Of a stretch of DNA of 64,000 nt, positions 14,601-44,930 are shown one piece after another. The notes under the pieces were generated by a model. It saw only the letters and a list, made by a program, of their open reading frames with translations, ran no database searches and was not told where the DNA came from. The first letter of the stretch is position 1; each line of letters starts with the position of its first letter. The stretch lies in NCBI GenBank assembly GCA_008711295.1, contig VUYV01000228.1, positions 186,001 to 250,000 on the forward strand. The letters are read 5' to 3'. Source of the stretch: Anarhynchus alexandrinus (Eukaryota; Chordata; Aves; Charadriiformes; Charadriidae). Position numbers and translations under genes: made by a program.

Positions 14601-16694
14601 GTTCAAGTAATGTTAAAGACAGAAAAAAACTAAATTACATGTATCTGAGTACACAAACAGCAAGACAAGACCAGAGCCAAGTTTGATTCCATTGCTCATA
14701 TGCATGCACACTCACCCCCCTCCGCCCCAAACCCAGCCACCCAGCCCAGATGTGGAGTTCTGCCTAACCCAAACATTCAAATGCAGCTACCTTGTAACCT
14801 CATCTGCAAGGAGAGCAGCACTTTTTGGCCTTTGTGTGGCCCTCCTTACCATCTCCACATTTCAGTAGGCTCCCTTTCATTCTCTGCTTGAATATTTTTT
14901 TATTTCCTTCCCATTCACATCTGTGACTGTAATTAAAAACAAGGAACCCTCTTTTCAAAGGTAAACACAAGTTGGAGAATCCCTTCTGCAGCAGCAGAGC
15001 TGAGAACAGAGGACTAAAGACTCCAAAGAAGGAAATTACAGGACACATGCTGAGGAATGTGGTGCTTTGAAAACTCAAGAAGAGGAAGAGGTTTTAAAAT
15101 GCTTGGATAAATCTCTTGCAGTATTAGGTTCCTGTTATCGAGTAACAAGTAATATGTTCTCAGAAGAGGGGAAGGAGCACAGCTAGACAAAGCAGGACAG
15201 TTACAGGCAAACTTTTTTTCTTATCCAAAGACAATTTATCAAAAAATAACAGGGTTTAATAATAGGAAGGGCAACTATCATTTTCAGCTGACTGGAAAAC
15301 TTCCAAACATTAGAAGGCTAACTATTTCCAGCTGCCAGTAATATGGCATAGCCTGTTTTCAGTGACTTGACACCTGTACCAGACAAATACTCTTACAGTC
15401 ATACTATATATGCTGTACTGTATACAGCTTGCAGAAATCACTTTCAACTACTGTTGTTAAAAAAACAACTTTCAAAAAGCCTTACAAAAAGTGCAGTGAG
15501 CCCTGCTAAGTGCTATTGAGGGTGTGTTCTATAACATACATAGTTTATGTGTGTATAGATGTATGCACATGTACATACATGCCTGTGTAGTACCTTGCAT
15601 CCATTAGGGCTGATGCAAGCAAAATTATCAGTTAAGGCCAGAAGGTGCTAAAATAATCTTGTCTGACATCCCCCCCCCATCCTCCCCCAAGACAGCTAGG
15701 AATTGTGCTAAAGAAAATGCTATGGTTTTGTAAGAAAACAGGTAAAGGAAATATAAAGCTGCACGAAATGATCTGAGGAATTTTTAATTAGTGAAATGAA
15801 AACTGTGCAATATCACCCAAAGTTGCCCAAGAGACAGTGTTTCAATAGTTAGTGAGAGCAAATTCTCTCTAAATTAAAAAATGATTTCTGCAAGCCACAA
15901 CTACATAAGAAATGTTTATTTTTTTAAAAAAGTTCACAAATCTAGCATTTTTGAGTATTTGCCGTTATGTGGTGCAATTTATGCCACAGCACAATATCAG
16001 GGCACATTAAAATAAACTGAAATGATTTCTATTAATCTTACCAAATCAACATGCATAGGGGAGTAGCAAAACTTTACTAAAACACAAAGTGAGGGAGAGC
16101 AGTAACTGGGTAAAAATGACAAACTTGGTTTCCCAGATTTTCAGAAGTTTTCAATGCAGCATAATAAATTATCACCAGCCACTATATCCTTAGGTATATT
16201 CAATGTTCTACAGAATAACTTGAATAAAGCCAATGCAATCAGGCATACTATATAAGACAGTAACACTTTGCAAAAATATAGTTTTTAAAGTTTCAGAATG
16301 TGAAAAGTAACTAAATGCAACTTGGTGTCAAAAGCAACATTTTTTAATCATCCCACAACACTCTAACTTATTTCTGTGTAACTGTAAGAGATAAATCAGG
16401 CTGAGCTACATGGAACTGTGAAGTGTTTTCAGTATCTGTAAACTTAGTGCTGGTAGTGTCTTGTTGAGTTGCGACTTCTTTCTTCCATATAAAAAAAAGT
16501 ATAAATATTTTCTGTCCAGAAATCTAGGCAACACATCCCTAGAAGAAATATTCAGAAGGACAGTCCGCTATGAAAGCCCTACAGTCTTCCAGAATTATTC
16601 GGCTGGTTTGTGTCATGTGATTAGTGATGCACTAAGAAGGTGCCAGATGATAGTCTCTGCAAAAAACTCTGTCCAGAAGGACAATAAAGTTCTC
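11639..16694 (-). other. PCGF3: Probable PCGF3 3' untranslated region (3' end uncertain)
   Basis: Below the stop codon lies AT-rich sequence with no recognisable repeat and no convincing coding frame. Minus-strand AATAAA hexamers (TTTATT on the plus strand) occur at 15915-15920, 12898-12903 and 11639-11644, and further on at 11420-11425, 9679-9684 and 9402-9407. The last is followed by a GT-rich stretch, typical of a cleavage site. Any of these could be used. The boundary given is the hexamer at 11639. The long repeat-free stretch fits a long conserved 3' UTR, but that is inference. Confidence 0.4.
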
Positions 16695-34593
<17,899 letters not shown>

Positions 34594-35884
34594 TTAGGCT
34601 TTCATATACTGCACATGCACGTGCACAATGATAGCACTAACTTTTAAAGGACTTCACAGAAGTGAAACAATGTAAAACCCACACTATTTTGCAAGTCAAA
34701 ATTTAAATAGCACAGAAAATAGTCTTTCTAGCATGATATTAATAAATTCCTTTACCAACCAAGAGACTTGGATTTAAGGTTAAACCCTACTATTCTAGTG
34801 ATCTAAGTCATCACATTCAGTCTAGTAATGGGGAAAAATTCACAAAAATTTGGAGAGAGAAAATCCTCAAAGCAATTTGAGAATTGAAAGCATTTTGATA
34901 ATTGAAAAGTGAAAATAACTAGGTCAGATTTGGCATAGTAGGTTTAACCACACTTTCAAGTGTTTGTCTTTTGCCAGTATGGTTAAAGCATTATTTGGAA
35001 CCTGTGTCTCAATAATGGAGCTGAAAAGTAAACATTCTGAGACCCCATTTTAATTAAATTCAAGTTAATTAAAGAATAAATTACAAACTAAAATAGTCTT
35101 ATTGGCAGAGCTGCAGTTTGTTGTACTAAGAATTTTGAACTAGCAAGTTTTTCTCTCTTCAGAGCAAGGGATGGCATAACCACTATTAAAAGGAATAAAA
35201 ATCAGAAATTAAAAATGAAACAGCTCATTTAACTTTTTTGCAGCAATCCCAATTGCTTTTAGAAAAAACACAACACAAAGCACATGCCTTAACAAACTGT
35301 TACCTTTTGAATATAGCTATAAGTTATTTTTAAAAATATGTTGAAAAAAAAATCGTACTGTTACCATAAGTTGACAGCATTCATGTTAATTAACAGAGCA
35401 GGCTAAACTGGCTTAAAACCTATTACATTTGGCTCCCGCACTGCAGAAGTCACACAGTTACACTGTTTCCAGTAAAGTGACTTTACTTTCCCTGGCTCAC
35501 AAATACTAGTTTTCATCTAGCTTAGTTTGGAATACATTTCAGAATTTGAAAGGTGACACATGTTCCCCAAATTTCACACAGAAATATTGTAACAAGGTTG
35601 TCTGATCTTTAACTTAATTTGTCATATTCTTTTTCTATGTTTAATGAAGTGGTACTAAGCAAAAATAACTATCAAAAGGCAAACTTTCACACTAATCTGA
35701 ACTATACCAGCACTGAAAAAGTACTTCATATTCCATTATAACCTACAGAAAAGCACCTCCAACACCCACCAATTAAAATCTGCATTGTCCTATACAAAAA
35801 TGACTAGGAAGACTTCCAGTTCTAAGAAGTAAATGACACAAAAATCAAGCTTATTTTATGGTATTTGAGATCTCTTAATTAAGC

Positions 35885-35967
35885 TAGTGATAAAACACTA
35901 TTAAGCAGTGATAAAACACTAATTACACTAAAAACACTATTAAGCAGTGATAAAACACTAATTAAGC
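35885..35967. repeat. Short tandem array of AGTGATAAAACA-containing units
   Basis: The 12-mer AGTGATAAAACA occurs at 35885, 35907 and 35946, and again at 35968 where it forms the 5' end of a truncated CR1. Spacings are 22, 39 and 22 bp, so the array is made of 22-bp and 39-bp steps. The spacers are AT-rich (CTAATTAAGC-like). Confidence 0.85.
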
Positions 35968-36234
35968 AGTGATAAAACAAGAGGTAAAGGACACAAGCTT
36001 GAACATAGGAAGTTCCATCTAAACACGAGGAGGAACTTCTTTACTTTGAGGGTGGCAGAGCACAGGAACGGGTTGCCCAGAGAGGTGGTGGAGTCTCCCA
36101 CACTGGAGACATTCAAAACCCGCCTGGATGCCATCCTGTGCAACCTGCTGTAGGTGACCCTGCTCTGGCAGGGGAGTTGGACTAGGTGATCTGCAGAGGT
36201 CCCTTCCAACCCTGACCATTCTGTGATTCTGTGA
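35968..36234 (+). mobile_element. CR1 LINE, short 3' fragment
   Basis: Matches copy B from 30278 to 30542 almost base for base (AACATAGGAAGTTCCATC onward) and ends in ATTCTGTGATTCTGTGA. It is 5'-truncated to about 0.27 kb and belongs to the same young subfamily as copy B. The tandem array at its left edge shares its first 12 bases. Confidence 0.94.
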
Positions 36235-37820
36235 CACAAAACCTGTCTCATTATACATTTAAAGAATAGAAACTGGGAACTACTGGAAGAAGCAGCAGAA
36301 TGAGAACAGGTTTTTCCAGGTCATTAGACACCTCAGTTTCAAAAGCAGACAAACCTACAGCCGGAGATTTCTCCAGCTTCTTACAGCTGTGGAAACAAGA
36401 GAACGATCTCTTCTCTGCGTATGGAGAGGCCCAGACATGGTAGCTTCAACACAGCTTGAATCTCCAATAAGCGATGCAACTTTTAAGGTCTGTGAGCAAG
36501 CAGTCAGTGTCAGACTCCACTTTAGCCTGCATCTTGTGCAATTGAGACCTGTCCCCTCTAGGCTCAGGAAAAAGAAAATTAGAATGCCTCTCATTTTCCA
36601 AAACAGTTAACATGTAAAAATAGGAGGCCTTATTGAAGAGAAAAAAAAATAAAAAAAAATGACCAGACCAGTTCATACCTATTTAGGAAGGAAGAGAGGA
36701 GCTAGCAACAAAATGGTTGATGACCAAGATGCCAGTTGTGTTAGACAACATACTTAAAGACATCTTCATTTGCTTCCCAGAGGGCAAAAAATTAAAAAAA
36801 TTGGCAAAACTACTGACATATATAAAGAAGAAATGGAAGTACTAACACTACAGTATCACATAAGAAATTAAATTCATTAATAGCAGCAATAAATTAAAAA
36901 CCTAAAGTAATTCCACACTCATCACCTGCCTGTTCTGTATCACTTCAGAGGAAAGTAAAGAACATAATTGCAAATTTCACGATCAACTACTTTTTTTCTC
37001 ACCACTAAATGTATTTTAAAAAGATATACAGTCATACTACAAAATATGAAGCTAAGCTACCATTCACAATACTTAGGAACAAACTCTCAGTGTGGGTACA
37101 TGGCTAATATAGGATATCTTCTATGTTCCTATCTGGAACATGTTAACAACTATTAACTCAGAAGGGGTACTAGCCACACATCTGCTCTTGGGAAGCAGTC
37201 CCAACATTTCTACGTTCCTACAGCCTACTACCAAACAAAAATTAACAGTCATTTTCATCATATAAGACAGCCAAGTTCTTACCGCCCCACCAAAACACAC
37301 CAAACATAATTTTCAAGTAACCATATATACACTGAAGTACGCTGCTGCAGGGGAAAAAATGTGGATTAGATCTGAAGATTCGAAGCAGACAGAAGGTTCA
37401 AAAATATTTCCAAGACATTAATGCTGACAAGCATATCATAAATATATCCTTACACCCTATTTCTATGTCATCTTAACTCCACCTTAATTATTATAAAGAC
37501 TACCCATTATTTCAACATTATGAGTACAGTAACAAATTAAAAAATCTATTTATTAAAAATTTAAGATTTTAGATCACTCTAATCAGCTTGCAAATTTCAG
37601 TTGAAATATTATTTGGGTTTATCAACCAAGCAACTGAAAACCTAGTTAATTTTTAACTGCTGGGCTCCCATGAAAGCTAGATGACATCTATCTCAAGAAA
37701 ATCTCAATATCTTTCAGAAGTCTCAGCATCTGTTTTTGCTATTTAGGTAGCACTCTCAAAGAGCTACTTTTACCATATTAACATATAGTAACATAAAGAA
37801 GGAAGGAAAAGCATGTTTAC

Positions 37821-37888
37821 CAGCTGCTGGATTTCTCTGAACAATTCTGAATGAAGTGACATCCTTCTGCTTAGACTACTGACGCTTT
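37821..37888 (-). other. PCGF3: Probable upstream PCGF3 exon (5' leader, or alternative N-terminus)
   Basis: Minus-strand acceptor ACGTGCAG (37889) and donor CAGCTG|GTAAAC (37820) bound a 68-nt segment about 3.3 kb upstream of the first coding exon. If it is spliced to 34485, an ATG at 37862-37860 (AAGG before it, A at -3) reads MSLHSELFREIQQL and continues in frame through TPK into the normal M1. It may be an ordinary 5' UTR exon, or it may give a 17-residue N-terminal extension. Splice-site fit and frame continuity are seen; use in a transcript is inferred. Confidence 0.5.
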
Positions 37889-38276
37889 CTGCACGTACAA
37901 TTAATCTGTGTTAGTAATCTCATACAAACTGCATCTGAACAGCAAGACTACACAATGTCCAAAACATGAAGTTTGACTGAGAACTACCAAGATTAGCCAA
38001 GCTTGCTTTAACCAACCTATTTTCTATTTTCTGGGCAAATCCAGGTTTCTCTTTAATACATTTCTTCTGAAAAGGGGGACAAGATTTTTCCAAATCTGAA
38101 CTCCAGTTCCTATCTTCCACAAATCTCATCTTCCCATTTCTCAAACAGCGATATGTTGAAAAGAAAGCTACAAGTGAATTCAGAAACTACATAAACAAGT
38201 AATCTAACCTTAAAAAGAAAAAGAACAGAAGTCCAAAACCATCTTTGAATACACATTCACAAGCGAGTTTGCAGCT

Positions 38277-38400
38277 TGGAAATGTTCAGACAACTGGATA
38301 AAGCACTGAGCAATATGGTCTGCCCTCATAGCTTACTCTGCTTTGAGCAGTTGGATTACATGATCTCCTGATGTCTTTTCTAACCTGAATTGTCCTATGA
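38277..38400 (+). mobile_element. Degenerate CR1 3' end
   Basis: The pattern AATGTTCAGACAACTGGATAAAGCACTGAGCAA..., GAGCAGTTGGATTACATGATCTCC and TTTCTAACCTGAATTGTCCTATGA follows the last 120 bp of CR1 with many substitutions. It is an old, short fragment. Confidence 0.65.
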
Positions 38401-39700
38401 ACTTACTACCCTATTGCACTACCTTCACCTATCCATGTGATAGACAAGCTGAATTTCTTCACTGTTTTGACTGCTCTCAAACTGCTCACTCAGTACTTCA
38501 AGCAACTGTTACCCTGTCATAATCACATAGACATCAAGTCATTGAAGTTAGCGTGAGCTCAACATCTAAAATTTACATCTAACATTTAAAAAGAAAACTG
38601 GCAGAATCAGGTTGAGGTTAAAGTCACACACACCAGCTTGAAGTAATAATAGGAGGGGACAATGTTTACTTTTCCAAGGCACTGCCTAGGATGATGTCTT
38701 CTTCCATAATATTTTACAAATCAAAACAAAAACATATCTCCAAATTGAGACTTGTTACAGAGACTTTATAAACTCACTAGACTGTGCAGGAGTTAGTATG
38801 AAAAGCAAACCTCTACAATAAACTGAGAATATCTGAATTTGCATTATTTTGGAATGTGACCAATCAGTCACTACACAGAAGATGCATGCTCAAGAGCTTC
38901 TGAATCTTTTACAGGATCGCAGCCAAGTTCAGAAGCAGAAGTCTCAAAGAACGATATCATCCCATATAAAAGCAGGCAACTTCAGAGGACAGAGCAGAAA
39001 CTGAACATTTACCATGTCTTTTTCTGAACCAGCTTTTTCACAGCTGAACACTGCAAACCTTAAGGTCCCATCAAACCTCTAGGGCAGTTAGCAGACAACA
39101 GAAATATCATACCTTAATTTAGTTTTTACGAAGCCAAAGCCAAGCAAGGTAAATCAGTCGGACACAGCCATTCATCAGTTTTCTGCACAGAATTACCTGC
39201 TTAAATAGTAATCTCGGTCAATATCTAAAGAGCCACTTTTAACCCAAGCTGTAGTACTTCACACTGGGAATTATTTTTGAGTCAGAACAAAACAAATCAG
39301 CACTGTACTGCTTTAGAGAAATAGGAAACCATCCAAAGTTTCAGAGACCTGAATGCCTAAAAAAGAATTAAGAGGTCCTGTTTAAAAACAAAACAAAACA
39401 AAAGCCCTGAAAAGACTGGGTGAGACTAATCTTTCTCTTAGAAAGACAAACAAAGCCTACTTTCTTAAAATCTGCCACTTATAAATCCCGAAATGGATGC
39501 AAGACATAATAGAAGAGCTATCCAATTCAATTTTGAAGACACTGCTTTCCTAACAGCTGTAAAGCTGTTATTATTCAGAAACAACATACCAACAATGGAG
39601 AGAGAAGAGGCAGCCTCCTTAAGTGCTAGAGCATGAAACACCAAACAAACAAAATGTTCCAAACATCCAACTAATACACAAAAATGATCACAAAATTATA

Positions 39701-39745
39701 TTACATTACATTATATTATATTATATTATATTATATTATATATTT
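39701..39745. repeat. (TTATA)n microsatellite
   Basis: About seven tandem copies of a 5-bp AT unit, with TTACA variants at the left edge and an impure right edge ending TATATTTTATAC. Confidence 0.9.
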
Positions 39746-40213
39746 TATACCACACTGTTAGCATGGTATAAGCCTCTCACTGTCTGTTAAGTCTTACATC
39801 ACACCAGGAGGAACTGAGTGAAAAGAATTAAAAAGGCATTTGGACTATATTCCCAATTGTAAAACAAGCAAACAACAAAATCCACACACACAGTCAGGAG
39901 AGGTTAGCAGGGGATATGCACATGTCAGATAGTCAACTGGTGCTATACTTCATCCACTAAGACAGCTCTCTATTAAGATGAACAAGCAAAAAGGTAAGCA
40001 GTGTATTACAGATCTCTCTGCTAAAACTGTTTCACCAATAAGACAAGCCTGAATGTCTCTGTACAAGCTTTCAACTTTCAGAGAGATTTCAGCACTGAAA
40101 ACTAATATGAATGCACGCTTACAGAGAGGATCAGCAGAGGGACTCCTTAGAATTATGGCCTTATCATTTGTATATACACTAGTCAGGAATATTTTGGCCT
40201 ACATGAGGCATAC

Positions 40214-40256
40214 CTCTTAAAACAGCATTTCTTTTCAGGGTCTGCCATCCAGAGAC
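40214..40256 (-). other. PCGF3: Candidate upstream PCGF3 leader exon with a short uORF
   Basis: A 43-nt segment follows an excellent minus-strand acceptor (TTTTTCTGTCTTTTCAG, ending at 40257) and ends at a moderate donor, AAGAG|GTATGC (40213). Joined to 37888, its ATG at 40248-40246 opens a 15-codon uORF (MADPEKKCCFKRKRQ) that stops at TAG 37878-37876, just before the candidate ATG at 37862. The frame that runs into PCGF3 is open across this exon but has no ATG in it. No transcript evidence is available here. Confidence 0.4.
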
Positions 40257-41821
40257 CTGAAAAGACAGAAAAATAGTCTGAAAGTTAACATCCAAAATTC
40301 CTCAAAATCCAGCTGCCATAAATACTTAGTTCACTAAATTCACCTAAAAGTATCTAAGTATCTATATTAACTTAGGATAACAGCGGGGCAGGGGCACTTC
40401 CAAGCAAGAAAAAGAAAGTAGGAAAAGACTGTCAGAATTTGATGCTCGGGAAAAAAGAAAAAAGAAAAAAAAAGATGTAATACAGTGTCCTATGAAAGGA
40501 CACATATAGGCAAGGAAATTACTCAAAAATCCAAGTAGTCCTGTCACCATGTGATGGCGAAATGAAAAGAAATTCATTATCTTCACAAATGACAGGGAAA
40601 ATAACCAAATAAATAAGCAGAAACCTTGAACCACAACTATGGACTAGATAGTGATCAGTCTGTAAGAAAAAAAAAGATTTTAGATTGAAGATCCACAGCC
40701 AGATGAGTATTCTCAGTTTTCAAGCTATATTTGCAATTAACCAGCTCTTTGTATCTTAAGTTTCCAAAAATAATTTCAAGAAAATAATTCATATTTCCAG
40801 AATCTCTATTTTCCAAATTAAAATTATATTAAAAAAAAAAAAGAAAAGAAAAGAAAAAAGACCTTTGCATCACCTTTAGCCAGAAGATAATCTCACAGGA
40901 ATAGATAAGTTTGACAGAAGAATGCAGTTTTTCTGATTACTTCCATCCTTCTGCTCCAAAAAAATCAAAGGCATAGCCTGTAGTTACTGATTTTACAGTT
41001 ATATTACGAAGGAAATTATAAATACAATGATACAACAAGATACTAATGATAGCACTAGGCAAGATCTTCAGTACAATGCAAATAAAAATCTCTAAAATCT
41101 CTTAGCAATTCCACTATGAACTTCTTTGACTGCATTCAGAGAAAAAATTACTATTAACTGAAAGCAATGCAGTGTTGCATGAGACACTTTTTTGTTGGAA
41201 CCCACAAAAAAAAGTCCTCACTGAGGATGGAAAGCCCCTCACATGGACAGGAGAAGAAACTCTAGAAGACATTTGCCACAAAAAAAAATCTGTTTCTGCA
41301 GCAATATGTGGCGAATAGGCTGTCAATGACACTGCTTCTGAAGAAACCAAGTCAGAGTCTTATCACCAAGTCAGAGCACATCACAACATAAACTTCTGAG
41401 TAATGGTCTTTCAAAAGGAATTGTCATGCATCTCCCTCACTGCTACTGGAAGAGGACAATGTAACACTTTGGTTCAGCCAGAAGAAGAAAGTGCCACTCA
41501 ACTTGTGAGAAAAAAGCCAACAACCAAGTCAGTCCTCAATCACAACAGGGAAATTCAATTCATTTTTATATCTAGAAAGTTGTTAGAGACCTGACAAGTG
41601 AATCGCTCTACTGATCCTGCACATTAACAAGTCAGAAGTAACTACTAATATTCCAAAACAGATTTTCTTTAAAGGACTGTTCAGCTGCTATGACTGCTCT
41701 TTATAACTTGACACATTTATCAAACTGTAATTCTCATTTGTACTACCAAGCTTCGTAAAGCAAAACGGGAAGCTACTCTTACCATGTACAAATCCAGAAC
41801 TGAAGTGAATGCCTGAAGGAT

Positions 41822-42108
41822 TTCACAGAATCACAGAATGGTCAGGGTTGGAAGGGACCTTCAGAGATGATGCATCTAGTCCAACCCCCCTGCCAGAGCA
41901 GGTACACCTAGAGCAGGTTGCACAGGATGGCATCCAGGTGGGCTTTGACTGTCTCCAGACTCAGATACTCCACAACTTCTCTGGGCAGCCTGTTCCAGTG
42001 CTCTGACACCCTCAATGTAAAGAAGTTCCTCCTCATGTTTAGATGGAACTTCTTATGTTCAAGTTTGTGTCCATTACCTCTGGTCCTATCACTAGGCACC
42101 ACTGAAAA
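41822..42108 (-). mobile_element. CR1 LINE, short 3' fragment
   Basis: Begins on the plus strand with TCACAGAATCACAGAATGG, the reverse complement of the CR1 terminus. It extends through the last codons of the RT ORF (minus frame 41908-42102, ending DAILCNLL) and is truncated near CACTGAAAAT. It is in the same orientation as PCGF3. Confidence 0.94.
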
Positions 42109-44930
42109 TTACAACCTTGCTCTATTTTAAAAGGATAAGCACATATATTTTTCTTTTGCTGAAATACAGTGTAATAGTTACTTTACTAAAAAGCAAAAGT
42201 ATAGCGCTCACAGTGGACAGAGCCTGGGGGAAAAAAAAAAGCAGTATGTGGCAGATGCTAGTAATTTTGCTGAAAAATTACAGAAAGGTACTAAGGTCAT
42301 ACAGCACTGAAAGCTGAATGACAACAGTAATAGAAGCAGCAGGTATACCTCAATTCACAAGGACAGTGTCAATAAAGTGAAACTCACAGCTCTAAAAACA
42401 AAACATTACAACAATGGAACTTTGCTCAGACCCAAAACTTAGTGTGGGAAAGAAAATTTTCAAATCTGATGCTTATGATGACCTGGCTTATGCCAGGCAT
42501 AAGCCTCGCACACTTTGTTAGTAGCTGTATGCAGATGAAACCCAGTTGACAAACCTAGGTCTACAGTGAGCTGAATTAAACTGCAGAAAAAAAGACAGTC
42601 CTTGCTATGGCAGCCAATTTAATTATTCTCAAAGACATCCAATAAACACTGATAGATTAACTATTTAAATATTAATATTAAATTCTTAAATACTATTAAA
42701 TATTTTGAATTTTAATAGCTGTTTCCATCTAATGCCACAATCTACATTAGCTGAACAGGCCTGCAAACACCTTTTTCCATCAAGATAGGATCCAAGAAAG
42801 GCTCCTGACATTGTTAACATAACCCTGTAAATAGCAAACTAATGCCTTATTAAAAGGGAAGTCTAATTCACACTTCCAACACAACAAACTGCCAACTGAA
42901 GGCAGTGTTGCATGGTCATGAGGTCAGAGATTACAAAGAAATACCAGCACAGAATTTCTGCCTCTTCATCTAGCTATATTAAAACACAAAAATAGCCTGT
43001 TACTGTAATCAATTGCAATAGAAAGATATAAATTGTTAATGGCTGAACAAACAGACCTCTATTCCATAAGAAAATGTATTTAGCAGTAACTTATTAGAAT
43101 AATATCATGCTGACCTGCAACAGATCAAAATAATTATGCCTAAGTAAAATGAATTGAAAAAACACACCAACTTAATATAAAGTACCTTGGACTTATGCAA
43201 ATCTTTCCATCACAGGGCAAGATATTTATGAGTCAAAAATTTATTTCAAGAGAACTGTAGTCAATACAGCCTATACAGTACTGTACAGAATGCTGAGCAT
43301 ATTACCTCAGGTAAACAACTTAAGATGCAACACACCTTTTTTAAGAGATGGAAGGATAAAGAAAACAATATTTGTGGTTGCTTTGGCTTCCAATACCGAA
43401 GTTGTACCAAATTCAACATAAACCTGAGAACAGTTGAAATACTTTCAAACTTAATGTATCAGCCACCTAAAAAAATGAGAAGAGTAGCTTCAAACATATT
43501 GGCAGTGAGAAGGTTGTGCTGGGTTTAGCAAAATGCAGTAACAGAAGAAAATTTTTCTGCCAAATTGAGTTTTAAAATATTGTAAACTTCAACAGAAATC
43601 TTTATGTTGTGTTTGCAAAGCACTATTTAATAAAAGAGACTAGAAACAAACCTTTTTGTTGAGCAGAAAGTAATATGGTTAAAGATTTAAATTTGCTTTA
43701 GCAAGCCAAGTTACGATCAACAGCCCATGTGCAGCCTTTTATGACTTACTTCAACTGCATAATTATATGTTAAGGCAGCAAATGTACCCGTGTACTGTTT
43801 TTAGTATCATGCCAGCAATTTCTCACATCTCAGTGGAACTCCTCACAAGTCGTTTTTCCCTTTCTGGGAAGGTATTAACACCACCAGATGGCACCAGTGC
43901 CCTAACTGCAATAAAGCAGGTCTACATCTTCACAAGTCAACACAGAAAAAGAAGCCCCCCCCACCCCCGCCCAACAGAAAAACAAATGGAAAACAACCTT
44001 TACACATTTGTTGTCCCTCTCTTCTTAAAACAAAGATCTACTGAGCACAAACACAGCATGTAGATAACTTGATTCATACATAGTACATAGTATTTTGACA
44101 TTACTGTGAAACCAGCACTACCCCCAGAATACAGAGAGCAGCACGCTTCCTGATGCAATTTGTTCAGGGGGTTTTGCTGTCATTTTAAGTTTACCTTCTG
44201 TTGAGTGGAATACTGCATTTCAGTTCTGTGCTCATTTCATGAGTGTACAGAGCAATTTGCAGAGATCGCGTCACATACAAACTAACTGACAGGTCAGGTT
44301 TCTCCAGTTCCAGTGGAAATTAAGGTATTAATTTTCATCTTCTCAGAAAAAAAAATAGAGATGGCCTGCAAGAATAGTACACTACTTTTTTCACTTTTCT
44401 GAGTATTTGCCTCACTGTTACATGACTAAAACACTACTAAAAACTGATATGCAATTGGTCCCAAAGAAGGATTTTAAATAATTTAATATTACTTACAGAA
44501 ATGAGTGCCATACTCTATTACAATGCTCTTGCAAGGAAAGCCACTTGCCTTCCAGCCTACTTATAGTAATTGTTCTTTTACTCTGAAAAGATTCAAGAGT
44601 GATGATCCACTGGTGAACACTGTGGAGGTGAAGGCAGACCTCCTCACCTAAGGAGACTTAAGAGAAAAATCAGGCTGCACCTGGAAGCCCAAAAGAGGTG
44701 ACGCTGCAGCAGCTCCAAGCCCCTGGATACAGCTAGTAGTGAGGCTGAGCACCTATTCCCAGTAAGCACACACAGAGCACACATATACAACACAGCCAGT
44801 GACAACAGATCAACCAAAACAAACACATAGAGCATGCAGCTGAACACAAACAGCACCAGCAGCCTCACCCTGCTCCCTTCTTTGGCTGAGTAGAATGGAA
44901 GTCTACCAGTGAGAATATATAAACACACAT

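Larger units (their letters stand above)
38401..44930. other. Upstream non-coding region of PCGF3
   Basis: Apart from the candidate leader exon at 40214-40256, the microsatellite at 39701 and the CR1 fragment at 41822, nothing was recognised. Frames here are short. A C-rich run at about 43953-43970 lies in otherwise AT-rich sequence. The stretch 44580-44930 is moderately GC-rich and of unknown nature. Confidence 0.5.

Noticed and set aside
35885..35979. Regularly spaced repeats resembling a CRISPR array
   Set aside because: Eukaryotic locus, only four short copies with unequal spacing, and the repeat is the 5' end of a CR1 copy.
36355..36610. Overlapping open frames on both strands (73-79 codons)
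   Set aside because: No family match. Mutual overlap and a mild rise in GC explain them; only the short splice-like segment at 36355-36386 was kept, as a weak finding.
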